From contig NZ_LHPC01000038.1 in the NCBI RefSeq assembly GCF_001297125.1, positions 124,001-188,000 on the forward strand: 64,000 bases of DNA, read 5' to 3'. Each line of letters begins with the position of its first letter. The first letter of the stretch is position 1. This DNA is from Pseudomonas sp. RIT-PI-q (lineage in GTDB: Bacteria > Pseudomonadota > Gammaproteobacteria > Pseudomonadales > Pseudomonadaceae). Below the pieces are notes generated by a model. The model did not search any database. It was given only the letters and a program-made list of their open reading frames with translations, and was not told where the DNA came from. Position numbers and translations under genes: made by a program. Positions 9,127-17,806 of this stretch are shown here, in pieces.

Positions 9127-10104
9127 TCAAATCCGATAAAACTGCCGATACCACTTCACGAATTCCGTCACACCGGTTTCAACCGTCACCTGCGGACGGA
9201 AGCCGACCCACTCCGCCAGTGCCGATACATCGGCCCAGGTCTTGACCACATCGCCGGCCTGTAGCGGCATGAAATTGCGCAGCGCCTGTCTGTCCAGCGC
9301 CGACTCCAGGCACTCGACGAAATCCAGCAACGCCACCGGCATGCCGCGACCGATGTTGAACAGTCGGTTGGCGCCTGCGTCAGCATCACCCGGCACCGGC
9401 GGCCGCGAACGCAGGCGGGCGATGCTTTCGACGATGTCGTCGATGTAGGTGAAGTCGCGCGACATCTGGCCCTGGTTATAGAGGTCGATCGGCAGGCCGT
9501 TGAGGATCGCGTCGGTGAATTTAAACAGCGCCATGTCCGGTCGGCCCCAAGGACCGTAGACGGTAAAAAAGCGCAGGCCGCTGGCCTTCAGGCCATACAA
9601 ATGGCAATAGCTGTCCGCCAGCAGTTCATTGGCGCGCTTGCTGGCGGCGTACAGTGAAATGGGGTGATCGACCGGGTCTTCGACACTGAACGGCATTTTG
9701 CTGTTGGTGCCGTACACCGAACTGCTCGAGGCATAGATCAGATGGTCAGGGCGATGGTGCCGGCAGGCTTCCAGCACATTGAGGAAACCCACGAGATTTG
9801 ATTGAGCGTAAACATCCGGGTTGTCCAGCGAGTAACGCACGCCGGCCTGCGCCGCCAGATGCACCACCTCGGTAAACCGGTGTTCGTCGAACAACGCCAG
9901 CAACGCCGGTTTATCGACGATGTCCATTTTACGGAAACGAAAACCCGGCAAGGACTCCAGCTCTTTAAGCCGCGCCTGCTTGAGCGCCACGTCGTAGTAG
10001 TCGTTGAGGTTGTCGATCCCGACCACTTCATGACCGTCCAGGCACAAGCGCCGGGCGGTATGAAAGCCGATGAAACCGGCGGCGCCGGTGACGAGAATGG
10101 TCAT
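9127..10104 (-). CDS. NAD-dependent sugar-nucleotide epimerase (UDP-glucuronate 4-epimerase type)
   Basis: A 325-residue extended short-chain dehydrogenase. The NAD-binding glycine motif GAAGFIG is at residues 7-13 and the catalytic YAASK has Y152 and K156. The blocks DNLNDYYDVALKQARL and LRFFTVYGPWGRPDMAL are those of UDP-glucuronate/galacturonate 4-epimerases. It interconverts C4 epimers of a UDP-sugar in the cytoplasm and would supply a precursor to the GT2/ArnT-like set downstream. The start MTILVTG follows family usage; the 11 upstream in-frame codons are not needed. A galactose-type substrate remains possible. Confidence 0.88.
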   Translation of the reverse strand: MTILVTGAAGFIGFHTARRLCLDGHEVVGIDNLNDYYDVALKQARLKELESLPGFRFRKMDIVDKPALLALFDEHRFTEVVHLAAQAGVRYSLDNPDVYAQSNLVGFLNVLEACRHHRPDHLIYASSSSVYGTNSKMPFSVEDPVDHPISLYAASKRANELLADSYCHLYGLKASGLRFFTVYGPWGRPDMALFKFTDAILNGLPIDLYNQGQMSRDFTYIDDIVESIARLRSRPPVPGDADAGANRLFNIGRGMPVALLDFVECLESALDRQALRNFMPLQAGDVVKTWADVSALAEWVGFRPQVTVETGVTEFVKWYRQFYRI

Positions 10105-10291
10105 GAGGCGTTCGCCCGGACCACGCCTGCCTGCCAACTGTTCCTGGTCAACACCCTCGTCAGCTTCATCTGAAGTTCCTGCTTATGGCTTCACTTACGC
10201 ACGGTTGCGTCGTGAAACTTATAAAACAGAAATATTTCAGTTTCGGTAACGTTGAGGTATGTCTTGAAAAAACAGTCGAAAATCGACGCTG

Positions 10292-10912
10292 CTACTTGGC
10301 GTCCCCACCACGCGGCTTATAAAACCGGAACAAGCCGATATCCACGGTTTTGATGTATTCCTTAGCCCACACCGGCTTCACGGTGCGGTCATGAAAATAC
10401 AGCGCGCCATTAGTGTGATCCGGCAGTTGCTTGTTCAACGCCTTGCGTGCGATTTCCTTGGCGATTGAATAAGGGCCCTCTTCCTGAACCGAATCGGACT
10501 TGCCGTCACACCACCACGAGAACTGGCAGCTCTTGGTCTCGGAGCCTTGCTTGACCACACCGCACACCGTATCCGGAAAACCCTCGTGGCCGAGTCGGTT
10601 CATGACGACGTTGGCGACGGCTTCCATGTCGGCGGAATCCTTGCCTTTGGCTTCCCAATAAATGGAGCGGGCCAGGCAGGTGATGGCGTCGTCCAGCGGT
10701 GCGACGCCGGCGGGGTCCACGGCCTGGACTTCGGACTGGGTAATGGCTTGGGCTTTCGTCGCCGGTGCGGGGCTGGGGGTCTCTGCGGCTTTTTGCTCAA
10801 GCACCTCGGCCTTGTCTTCGGCGACTTTTTGTTTTTGCTCTTGATCCGCAGCGAATGCGGGGCCGGCAAGCAGAGTGATCGCGAGGCAGGTGGCTAACCA
10901 GTCGAGGCGCAT
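10292..10912 (-). CDS. Secreted cell wall hydrolase (SleB-like)
   Basis: A 206-residue protein with a signal peptide (cleavage near AFA-A, residue 21). A low-complexity K/E/A/P-rich linker (about 22-70) precedes a SleB/hydrolase-2 domain. Domain signs are CLARSIYWEAKG with the candidate catalytic glutamate, ANVVMNRLGHEGFPDTVCGVV, and CQFSWWCDG with paired cysteines. The family cleaves peptidoglycan glycan strands. It acts in the periplasm or outside and is monocistronic, opposite in direction to the CAP gene. A role in wall remodelling is inferred from the family. Confidence 0.88.
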   Translation of the reverse strand: MRLDWLATCLAITLLAGPAFAADQEQKQKVAEDKAEVLEQKAAETPSPAPATKAQAITQSEVQAVDPAGVAPLDDAITCLARSIYWEAKGKDSADMEAVANVVMNRLGHEGFPDTVCGVVKQGSETKSCQFSWWCDGKSDSVQEEGPYSIAKEIARKALNKQLPDHTNGALYFHDRTVKPVWAKEYIKTVDIGLFRFYKPRGGDAK

Positions 10913-11054
10913 GGCGGGAATGACTCAGTGGGCAGTATCGTTTCAGTGTAGTAGTGAAATGATTGCACACCTCTCCTAACATTCTGGAAAATCCGTTGCC
11001 TTTGATGGGGTAACTTCGCGCATCATGGGCGCAATCTGCTCAAGGGGGATTTCC

Positions 11055-11906
11055 ATGCGCTTCACATCATCCGCTATGCGTCTTGCCGGGTTGTCGGTGG
11101 GACTGCTGTTCGCTGCCAACGCCGTGGCGGGCGACGAGTCACAGCTGATCGAGTCGATCAACGTCTACCGCAGCCAGTTGCAACGCTGCGCCGGCCAGGT
11201 CTCATCGGAGCTGCCGCCGCTGTCAGCCGATCCACGACTGGCGCTGTCTGCCACCAGCATCGGCAATTTGCAGCAGGCGATGGCGACCGCGGGTTATCCC
11301 ATGAAGAACGTGCAGGCGATCAGCCTGTCCGGGCCGCGTGATGCGGCCGCGGCGATGAAAGCGATCCAGGAGACTTTTTGCCAGATCGTGCTCGACCCGC
11401 AATTCGTCGATGTCGGCGTCAGCCGCCAGGCCCGCGAATGGCGCATCGTGGTGGCTCGTCCGCTGTTGAGCGCGCGCCTGGGTGATTGGCAGGCGGAAGG
11501 CCAGAAACTGCTGGCCGAGCTCAATGTCGCCCGCACCCGGCCCCAACAGTGCGGCGCACAATCCTTCGCTGCCACCACGCCGCTGACCTGGAACGCCATC
11601 CTGGGAACAGCCGCCGAAACGCATTCCCGGGACATGGCCAATAACAACTTCTTCGATCACAAAGACCGCGATGGCCGCACACCGGGCGACCGGGCGGAAC
11701 TGGCGGGCTATGACGCTCAACAAATCGGCGAAAACATCGCCGCCGGGCAAGACACCGGGCGCAAGGTGGGCGATGGCTGGCTGGCCAGCCCCGGCCACGG
11801 CGCGAATCTGATGAACCCACAGTTCCGTGATGCAGGGGCGGCCTATGCGGTCGATCCGAAAAGTGATGCGGGGATTTACTGGACGGTGATGTTTGGTGCG
11901 CAGTAA
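11055..11906 (+). CDS. CAP (SCP-like) domain secreted protein
   Basis: A 283-residue exported protein with a signal peptide (MRFTSSAMRLAGLS..., cleavage near AVAG, about residue 25). It ends in a CAP domain with the expected blocks LTWNAILGTAAETHSRDMA, FFDHKDRDGRTPGDRAELAGY, IGENIAAG and SPGHGANLMNP. The histidines of ETHS and GHGAN form the conserved cavity. The first half is shorter and divergent and may be a second, degenerate copy. Bacterial CAP proteins have largely unknown roles. The ATG at 11055 has AAGGGGG upstream; the in-frame extension of ten codons is less likely. Confidence 0.88.
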   Translation: MRFTSSAMRLAGLSVGLLFAANAVAGDESQLIESINVYRSQLQRCAGQVSSELPPLSADPRLALSATSIGNLQQAMATAGYPMKNVQAISLSGPRDAAAAMKAIQETFCQIVLDPQFVDVGVSRQAREWRIVVARPLLSARLGDWQAEGQKLLAELNVARTRPQQCGAQSFAATTPLTWNAILGTAAETHSRDMANNNFFDHKDRDGRTPGDRAELAGYDAQQIGENIAAGQDTGRKVGDGWLASPGHGANLMNPQFRDAGAAYAVDPKSDAGIYWTVMFGAQ

Positions 11907-11951
11907 GCAAGCCGTAGCCGGCAATCATCATTTTCTTTGATCTTTTAAATC

Positions 11952-12029
11952 ATGAAGCCGAATTTTTTATTTGCCTGCGACCTGTTCAATATGGCACCAC
12001 TTTTAACAGATCGGACGTTGGCCTCATGA
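11952..12029 (+). CDS. Tiny ORF, 25 aa (doubtful)
   Basis: The ORF begins MKPNFLFAC. Its stop overlaps the ATG of the next tiny ORF as ATGA, and its first nine codons resemble those of that ORF. There is no clear ribosome-binding site. Listed because of the coupling and the similarity only. Confidence 0.15.
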   Translation: MKPNFLFACDLFNMAPLLTDRTLAS

Positions 12030-12094
12030 ATCTCAACTTTGCGTTTGCCTGCATGATCGTGGTGTCGTTTGCGATTGCGTTGGTTCATGGCTGA
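12026..12094 (+). CDS. Possible 22-aa membrane peptide
   Basis: The ORF begins MNLNFAFACMIVV and is almost wholly hydrophobic, ending in HG. It could be a single-span small membrane peptide. It starts inside the stop of the preceding tiny ORF. No convincing ribosome-binding site beyond a weak GGACG was found, and no family is recognised. It may be chance. Confidence 0.25.
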   Translation: MNLNFAFACMIVVSFAIALVHG

Positions 12095-12140
12095 TTGGAA
12101 TCTGTGGTAAAACCACAACAAATTGCCAGCCGCCCCACCG

Positions 12141-12235
12141 CCATCGCGGGCAAGCCCGCTCCCACAATTTGATCTTCAACGACTCGAAACCCGTGGCCAC
12201 CCAAGATCCCTGTGGGAGCGGGCTTGCCCGCGAAG
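12141..12235. repeat. REPIN, GTGGGAGC family
   Basis: The left arm starts CCATCGCGGGCAAGCCCGCT and the right arm ends GGGCTTGCCCGCGAAG, around a roughly 45-nt spacer. It lies between the CAP gene and the convergent DeoR-type gene. Confidence 0.9.
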
Positions 12236-12267
12236 AGGCCGGCACATCCAACACAATGCCAAAAGAC

Positions 12268-13056
12268 TCAAGCGTCCGCCTGCACCACTTCAATCCCAAG
12301 CTTGCGGTAATCCTCGATATTCCCCGTCGCCACATGACGCTCAGTGATCAGCGTATGCAGACGTGAACACGGCGCCACCACGAACGGCTCCACCGCCCCC
12401 AGTTTGTCCGCCGTGGTGACAGCGATCACCTGCGAGGCACTGTCGAACAGCGCCTGTTTCACGGGCACCTCATCGTAATGCAGCGAGCTGATGCCAACCT
12501 CCGGATGAATCGCGCACACCCCGGTGAACAGCAGATCGGCCTTGATCCCCTGCAACAAACGCACGGTCTCGTGGCCACTGACCGACATCGTCGCCAGGTT
12601 GAGTTGCCCGCCCGCCAGAATCACCTTGATGCCTTTGTACTCGGCCAAAGTAATCGCCGTCATCGGCGAGGTGGTGATCGCGGTGATGCAAATGTCCAAG
12701 GGCAACGAACGCGCGATCTGCAGCGTGGTGGTGCCGGAATCGAACATCACGATTTGCCCATCCTCCACCCGAGCGGCCGCAAGCTGCGCCAGATGGGTTT
12801 TCACCTCATCGGTTTCGCTGACCCGGGTGAAGTAATCTTTCCCCGTGTCCTTGGGACGCGGCAACGCCCCGCCGTGCACCCGTTGCACCAGGCCAGCGGC
12901 GGCAAGCTCCGAAAGATCCCGGCGAATGGTGTCTTCCGACACCGCGAAATGCTGGCTCAACTCGGAGGCCATGACCTTGCCGTCGCGTTCGAGGATGAGC
13001 AGAATTTTCTGACGACGGAGCTGGGGCAGCTCCGCTGCTGAATGCTGATCTTGCAT
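12268..13056 (-). CDS. DeoR/GlpR-type transcriptional repressor
   Basis: A 262-residue DNA-binding protein. The N-terminal winged helix has RRQKILLILERDGKV, then SELSQHFAVSEDTIRRDLSE with the DeoR signature, then AGLVQRVHGGAL. The C-terminal DeoRC sensor domain (about 78-240) has MFDSGTTTLQIA, a sugar-phosphate-binding isomerase-like fold. The family represses sugar or sugar-phosphate use and is released by a phosphorylated intermediate. No sugar gene is adjacent, so the target is unknown. The ATG at 13056 is chosen from the family N-terminus; upstream in-frame sequence runs through a REP element. Three tandem decamers cover its ribosome-binding region, suggesting autoregulation. Confidence 0.87.
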   Translation of the reverse strand: MQDQHSAAELPQLRRQKILLILERDGKVMASELSQHFAVSEDTIRRDLSELAAAGLVQRVHGGALPRPKDTGKDYFTRVSETDEVKTHLAQLAAARVEDGQIVMFDSGTTTLQIARSLPLDICITAITTSPMTAITLAEYKGIKVILAGGQLNLATMSVSGHETVRLLQGIKADLLFTGVCAIHPEVGISSLHYDEVPVKQALFDSASQVIAVTTADKLGAVEPFVVAPCSRLHTLITERHVATGNIEDYRKLGIEVVQADA

Positions 13057-13085
13057 GCTTATGCCTGTTTTTGCGTGTTTATGCG
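13056..13085 (-). promoter_or_regulatory. Putative DeoR-type operator, three tandem decamers
   Basis: On the plus strand TGCTTATGCC, TGTTTTTGCG and TGTTTATGCG follow one another without gaps. The 10-bp phase places them on one face of the helix. They abut the repressor start codon, as expected for autorepression. Identification as an operator is inference. Confidence 0.4.
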
Positions 13086-13150
13086 AGATTAGCCAAACCA
13101 CCGCGTAAACACAATCAGGTCGATGGCTAATGCCGACCCGTAACTCAATC

Positions 13151-13298
13151 CGTAGCAGCTGTCGAGCTTGCGAGGCTGCGATCGGCTGCGCAGCAGTCGT
13201 AAAACCAGTCAACGCGGTGTGCCAGATGTATCCGGAACTCAGGGTTTACGACTGCTGCGCAGCCGATCGCAGCCTCGCAAGCTCGACAGCTCCTACAG
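13151..13298. repeat. REP pair, GTAGCAGCTGTCGAGC family
   Basis: A long inverted repeat with arms beginning GTAGCAGCTGTCGAGCTTGC. The inner arms contain GGCTGCGCAGCAGTCGTAAA. It lies between the divergent DeoR and serine hydrolase genes. Confidence 0.9.
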
Positions 13299-13305
13299 GG
13301 TCGGC

Positions 13306-13385
13306 GTTGTTGGTGAGATTGCGTCGGGTAGGTGTTGCTGGTGAGATCGCGTCGGGATGCGTTGTTGGTGAGAGTGCGTGGGGCT
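13306..13385 (+). repeat. Three tandem imperfect ~27-bp direct repeats
   Basis: Units at 13306-13333, 13334-13360 and 13361-13385 share GTTGTTGGTGAGA and GCGTCGGG with 1-3 substitutions each. They begin a few bases after the REP pair and end about 50 bp before the serine hydrolase start. Confidence 0.8.
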
Positions 13386-13435
13386 TGATTGTTTTCTGGC
13401 ACACTCCCCGGTGCCCCAAGCCAGAGCAGTTACCC

Positions 13436-14320
13436 ATGGTTTTTTCCCTTGTACGCAACGGTTCACCGCTCACGCCTGCACAACCCGAGACAACAGTTCC
13501 CTGGTGGAGCTATACCAAAACGCTGCTCTCGGCGGCGGCCCTGACACTGGTGCGTGATGGCTTGATCAGCTTGGACGACGTGGTGCCAGAAGGCCCCTTC
13601 ACACTGCGCCAACTCCTGCGGCATGAGGCCGGGCTGGCGGATTATGGCGAGCTCGCCGACTACCACGCTGCCGTGGCCCGCGATGACACCCCGTGGCTGG
13701 CCGATGACATGCTGCAGCGTCTTGACGCCACCAGGTTGCGCTATACACCGGGAGACGGTTGGCGTTATTCGAACGTCGGCTACCTGTATGTCGCCAGACT
13801 GATTGAACGCACGACAGGCCTGCCGCTTGAAGAGGCACTGACCCAACGGGCGTTTTCACCCCTCGGCTTATCGCGCACACGCCTGGCCACGACGCGCACC
13901 GATCTGGCGGGTGTAAACATGGGCGCAGCGTCCACCTACGATCCCGGCTGGGTCTATCACGGTTTGTTGGTCGGTCCGCTGGATGAAGCCGCCCTGGGCC
14001 TGGACCGCCTGCTGGCCGGACACCTCTTTGCTGAATCGTTGCTGCGAGAGATGCAAACGGTTCACGCCTTGGGTGGACCGATTCCCGGACGCCCGTGGCT
14101 TTCACCAGGTTACGGTCTGGGCCTGATGCAGGGCGAAGTGGAAGGTGGCTTGACCTTGAGCGGACATACCGGCGGCGGACCGGGCAGCGTCGTCGCGGTC
14201 TATCGCTGCGTTAACGGCAACGACACGGCCAGTTGCGCGGTGTTTCAGGAAGGCGCCAACGAAGGCGCCGTCGAAACCGAGGCGGTGCAGCGCCTGTTGG
14301 CAATCCTCGGCAAGGGCTAA
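13436..14320 (+). CDS. Serine hydrolase (beta-lactamase class C / DD-peptidase fold)
   Basis: A 294-residue protein of the penicillin-binding-protein-like serine hydrolase family. The SxxK motif is S25-Y-T-K28, the YxN motif is Y111-S-N113 and the third motif is HTGGG near residue 240. LRQLLRHEAGLADYGEL is a typical block. No signal peptide is evident at the chosen start, so it is probably cytoplasmic, an esterase or peptidase rather than a true beta-lactamase. The long in-frame extension upstream translates REP DNA and is rejected. No strong ribosome-binding site precedes ATG 13436, so the start is uncertain. Confidence 0.85.
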   Translation: MVFSLVRNGSPLTPAQPETTVPWWSYTKTLLSAAALTLVRDGLISLDDVVPEGPFTLRQLLRHEAGLADYGELADYHAAVARDDTPWLADDMLQRLDATRLRYTPGDGWRYSNVGYLYVARLIERTTGLPLEEALTQRAFSPLGLSRTRLATTRTDLAGVNMGAASTYDPGWVYHGLLVGPLDEAALGLDRLLAGHLFAESLLREMQTVHALGGPIPGRPWLSPGYGLGLMQGEVEGGLTLSGHTGGGPGSVVAVYRCVNGNDTASCAVFQEGANEGAVETEAVQRLLAILGKG

Positions 14321-14458
14321 ACAAATCGAAAACTGTTCCAAGTCATGATCTATAACCAGTGTTGGCATTATTCTGGATCGGGGTGCCATTAAGGCGCCCC
14401 TGGAAATTGATCTCTTTAAAAACAGCAGACAAGTGAATGTCGCTAGGAGATTCCCCGC

Positions 14459-16642
14459 ATGAAAGCGTTGAAAATAGCTGCCAGTGATTCCGTGTTTGAT
14501 TGTTTCCACACTTCACGGGAAGTGGTCCCGCTCAATCAAACCGACTACACCGACGTCGCGGTCGCGGTGTTCTCGGTGGAGGATGTGTTATCGGGTGCAC
14601 TGGAAGACATCCAGCGGACCGGTTTTGATATTCCGATTTTCCTGGTCACCGCTCCCGGCACCGGCACACGCGCCCGGGACGTCTACCAGCACCTTGAAGA
14701 TGTGCTGCTGCAGGTCAACGGCATTTTTGATCCTTCGCGCAACAACGCCGAATACCATGGTCACCAACTGGAAACGGCAGCGAAGGCTTACGAAGAGAGC
14801 CTGTTGCCGCCCTTCTTCGACTCGCTCAAACACTACACCGAATCGGCCAACGCGACCTTCGCCTGCCCTGGCCACCAGGGCGGCCAGTTTTTTCGCAAAC
14901 ACCCGGCTGGCCGGCAGTTCTACGATTTCTTCGGCGAGACGCTGTTTCGCGCCGACATGTGCAACGCCGACGTCAAGCTCGGCGACTTGCTGATCCACGA
15001 AGGCCCGGCGCTTCTGGCGCAAAAACATGCGGCGAAGGTGTTTAACGCCGACAAGACTTACTTCGTCCTCAATGGCACATCAGCCTCCAACAAAGTCGTG
15101 ACCAACGCCCTGCTCACCCCTGGCGACCTGGTGCTGTTCGATCGCAACAACCACAAATCCGTTCACCAAGGGGCGTTGATCCAGGCTGGCGCCACGCCGG
15201 TGTACCTGGAAACCGCGCGCAATCCCTATGGCTTCATCGGCGGGATTGACGCCCATTGCTTCGAAGAATCCTACCTGCGCGAACTCATCAGCGAAGTCGC
15301 GCCGGACAGGGCCAACCTGCCACGGCCGTTTCGCCTGGCGATCATTCAACTGGGGACTTACGACGGCACCGTCTACAACGCCCGACAAGTCGTCGATCGC
15401 ATCGGCAAACTGTGCGACTACATCCTGTTCGACTCGGCGTGGGTGGGCTATGAACAGTTCATCCCGATGATGAAGGATTGCTCGCCGCTGCTGCTGGATC
15501 TGCATGAAAACGATCCCGGCATCTTTGTCACCCAATCGGTGCACAAACAGCAGGCAGGATTTTCCCAGGCGTCGCAGATTCACAAGAAAGACCGCCACAT
15601 CAAGGGCCAGGCCCGTTATTGCAACCATGCGCGGCTGAACAATGCGTTCATGGCCCAGGCGTCTACCAGCCCGTTTTACCCGCTGTTCGCCTCACTGGAC
15701 GTGAACGCGCGCATCCACTCAGGGCGCAGCGGCTTGCGCCTGTGGGAAGACTGCGTGAAGTTCGGCATCGATGCGCGCAAGTTGATCCTGGAAGCGTGCA
15801 CCATGGTCCGCCCGTTCGTACCCGACACCATCGAAGGGCGCGCGTGGGAAGACTATCCCACTGAAGAAATCGCCAATGACATCCGGTTTTTCGAGTTTCA
15901 TCCGAAAGATCGTTGGCATGCTTTCTCCGGTTATGGAGACAAGCAGTACTTCATCGACCCGTGCAAGTTGCTGTTTACCACCCCGGGCATCGACCCTGTA
16001 GATGGCAGTTACACCGACTTCGGGATTCACGCCGGCATCCTGGCCAACTTCCTGCGGGAGAACGGCATCGTTCCGGAAAAGTGTGACTTGAACTCGATTC
16101 TGTTCCTGCTCACGCCGGCCGAAGACTGGGCGAAGATGACCCATCTGGCCGCGCAGATTGCGCGCTTTGAACGCTTCGTCAACGATAACGCACCGATGAG
16201 CCGGGTGTTGCCGGCGATCTATGCGCGGTACGAAGAGCGCTATCGCAACTACACGATCCGCCAGCTCTGCCAAGAAATGCACGACCTTTACCGCAACCAC
16301 AACGTCCAGCAATTGCAGAAGGCAATGTTCCGCAAGGAACACTTCCCGAAAAAGGCGATGAACCCTCAGGCGGCCCAATTCGAATTCATTCGCGGCAACG
16401 TTGAGTTGGTGGCATTGGCAGAGGCGGACGGTCGTATCGCCGCCGAAGGTGCCCTTCCGTATCCACCTGGCGTGCTCTGCGTAGTGCCCGGAGAAATTTG
16501 GGGCGGTGCGGTGCTCAAGTATTTCCTGGCACTGGAGGACGGTATCAACTCACTGCCCGGCTTCACCCCGGAACTTCAGGGCGTGTACTTGAAAGAAGAA
16601 GGGGGTCGCATTCGGGCCTATGGCTATGTGATCAAGGATTGA
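14459..16642 (+). CDS. speC: Ornithine decarboxylase, SpeC/SpeF type
   Basis: A 727-residue PLP enzyme converting ornithine to putrescine and CO2 in the cytoplasm. The N-terminal wing domain (about 1-110) begins MKALKIAASDSVFDCF as in enterobacterial SpeC. The fold-type I core has FACPGHQGGQFFRKHPAG, NADKTYFVLNGTSASNK and the Schiff-base lysine K363 in QSVHKQQAGFSQ. A C-terminal domain completes the normal length. TAGGAGA precedes the ATG. It is monocistronic. The putrescine import and oxidation genes at 45694-56676 act on its product. Lysine or arginine decarboxylase is less likely given the wing and the core blocks. Confidence 0.93.
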   Translation: MKALKIAASDSVFDCFHTSREVVPLNQTDYTDVAVAVFSVEDVLSGALEDIQRTGFDIPIFLVTAPGTGTRARDVYQHLEDVLLQVNGIFDPSRNNAEYHGHQLETAAKAYEESLLPPFFDSLKHYTESANATFACPGHQGGQFFRKHPAGRQFYDFFGETLFRADMCNADVKLGDLLIHEGPALLAQKHAAKVFNADKTYFVLNGTSASNKVVTNALLTPGDLVLFDRNNHKSVHQGALIQAGATPVYLETARNPYGFIGGIDAHCFEESYLRELISEVAPDRANLPRPFRLAIIQLGTYDGTVYNARQVVDRIGKLCDYILFDSAWVGYEQFIPMMKDCSPLLLDLHENDPGIFVTQSVHKQQAGFSQASQIHKKDRHIKGQARYCNHARLNNAFMAQASTSPFYPLFASLDVNARIHSGRSGLRLWEDCVKFGIDARKLILEACTMVRPFVPDTIEGRAWEDYPTEEIANDIRFFEFHPKDRWHAFSGYGDKQYFIDPCKLLFTTPGIDPVDGSYTDFGIHAGILANFLRENGIVPEKCDLNSILFLLTPAEDWAKMTHLAAQIARFERFVNDNAPMSRVLPAIYARYEERYRNYTIRQLCQEMHDLYRNHNVQQLQKAMFRKEHFPKKAMNPQAAQFEFIRGNVELVALAEADGRIAAEGALPYPPGVLCVVPGEIWGGAVLKYFLALEDGINSLPGFTPELQGVYLKEEGGRIRAYGYVIKD

Positions 16643-16656
16643 CCCCAGCCTGTGAG

Positions 16657-16681
16657 GCCACCCGATGAACGATCGGGTGGC
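16657..16681. terminator. Hairpin between convergent genes, probable terminator
   Basis: GCCACCCGAT (16657-16666) pairs exactly with 16672-16681 around GAACG. It lies 14 nt after the ornithine decarboxylase stop and abuts the stop of the opposing gene. Neither strand has a good T run, so termination may be Rho-assisted. Confidence 0.45.
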
Positions 16682-16682
16682 G

Positions 16683-17351
16683 TCAATTGTTGGCGACTTG
16701 CGCCACATTGCCCGACGTCACCAGTGCTTTCAGCGACGCATCGAACTGCTTCAGCGCGTTGATTTGCAGCGCGGTTTGCTGGTCGATTTGCGCGGCGATC
16801 TGCGGGGCGGCCTTGTCATGCACCCACACCGAAGGCATCTGTTGTTCACGTGAGCCTTCGGCCTTGCCGATGTATTGCAGGTTAGAGTCGTAAAACTTGG
16901 CCAGGAAGCGCGCTTCGACCTGGTTGTTGCGCTTCGACACCAGACGGCTGTAAGTGTCCAGCATCACCACCACGTCGGGATGGGCTTGCACCACCGCGTC
17001 GAGGTTGTCGTAAACGGTCACCGAGGCGAATTCTTTCTGCAGCGAAGCCATCAGCCAATTGATCGCCCGTTTCGGGTCGGAACTGGTGACGAACGCATTG
17101 CTGATCCGCGAATCCAGCGCAGGATTCTTCGCGCCATTCAACGCAACAGCGTGGTATTGCTCAAGGTATTGCAGGGTTTCGACAGTATTCTCGCTGTAGA
17201 GCACACCCACCGATTGAGCGTGTTGCAAGCTGGCGGTGCTATCGCCTACCGGGAGAAAGTGGCAGGACTGATCGGCCGCATAGGCAGGCACGGTGGCGGC
17301 AACACTGCCGGTCAACACGGCGACAAAAGCCAGCAAGGTAGACATTCTCAT
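16683..17351 (-). CDS. Exported periplasmic protein of unknown function
   Basis: A 222-residue protein with a clear signal peptide (MRMSTLLAFVAVLTGSVAAT, cleavage near AYA-A, about residue 25). The mature part is alpha/beta in character, with SVGVLYSENTVETLQYLEQY, HPDVVVMLDTYSRL and VEARFLAKFYDSNLQYIGKA. I do not recognise a named family. The pattern of short valine-rich strands and helices suggests a lipoprotein-like or Rossmann-type periplasmic fold. AAGGA lies upstream of the ATG; MSTLL at 17345 is an alternative start. It converges on the ornithine decarboxylase gene with no operon partner. Confidence 0.7.
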   Translation of the reverse strand: MRMSTLLAFVAVLTGSVAATVPAYAADQSCHFLPVGDSTASLQHAQSVGVLYSENTVETLQYLEQYHAVALNGAKNPALDSRISNAFVTSSDPKRAINWLMASLQKEFASVTVYDNLDAVVQAHPDVVVMLDTYSRLVSKRNNQVEARFLAKFYDSNLQYIGKAEGSREQQMPSVWVHDKAAPQIAAQIDQQTALQINALKQFDASLKALVTSGNVAQVANN

Positions 17352-17505
17352 CGCACAGGTTCCTTCAATGGCGAGTTCGACATAACGCTATCCTCCTCCC
17401 TTGGCGGAAAAACAGAACTTGCGTTTATTGATGGTCGTCATCGATCAAACGAATGATTGGCTGACGCGGTAGGGTGCCCGAGATTTATGTGTCACCACCC
17501 ATCCC

Positions 17506-17595
17506 TGTGGGAGCGGGCTTGCCCGCGATGACGGTGTATCAGTCAACATAGATTTTGAATGTGAAAGCCTCATCGCGGGCAAGCCCGCTCCGACA
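17506..17595. repeat. REPIN, GTGGGAGC family
   Basis: The left arm TGTGGGAGCGGGCTTGCCCG and the right arm ATCGCGGGCAAGCCCGCTCC (one mismatch at the end) enclose a spacer of about 45 nt. The remaining 210 nt before the next gene hold a motif shared with 18101-18119. Confidence 0.9.
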
Positions 17596-17624
17596 GGGTC
17601 ATCAGTGCTTCGTCATCGGATGGC

Positions 17625-17643
17625 TGATACGTCCGGGTTACGC
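17625..17643 (+). promoter_or_regulatory. Shared upstream motif, copy 1
   Basis: TGATACGTCCGGGTTACGC upstream of the 82-aa gene matches TGATACGCCAGCGATACGC at 18101 upstream of the 246-aa gene. It could be a binding site for the nearby winged-helix regulator, which is inference. Confidence 0.3.
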
Positions 17644-17806
17644 GACCCGTTTTCAGCTGTATCCGCGTTGTTACCTTACAAGCCGTGTTGTCACTTCTGC
17701 GCCACTCGGCCGGCCAATAGAGTATGGCTTCGGTGTGATGACACGGACGTGAACGCGTATCGACCCTGTCGCCCACCGATCCCCCCATCACGGAAGAGGT
17801 GACACC

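Noticed and set aside
16683..17351. Assignment as an ABC-transporter binding protein
   Set aside because: It is exported but lacks binding-protein landmarks and has no ABC partner nearby; left as unknown.
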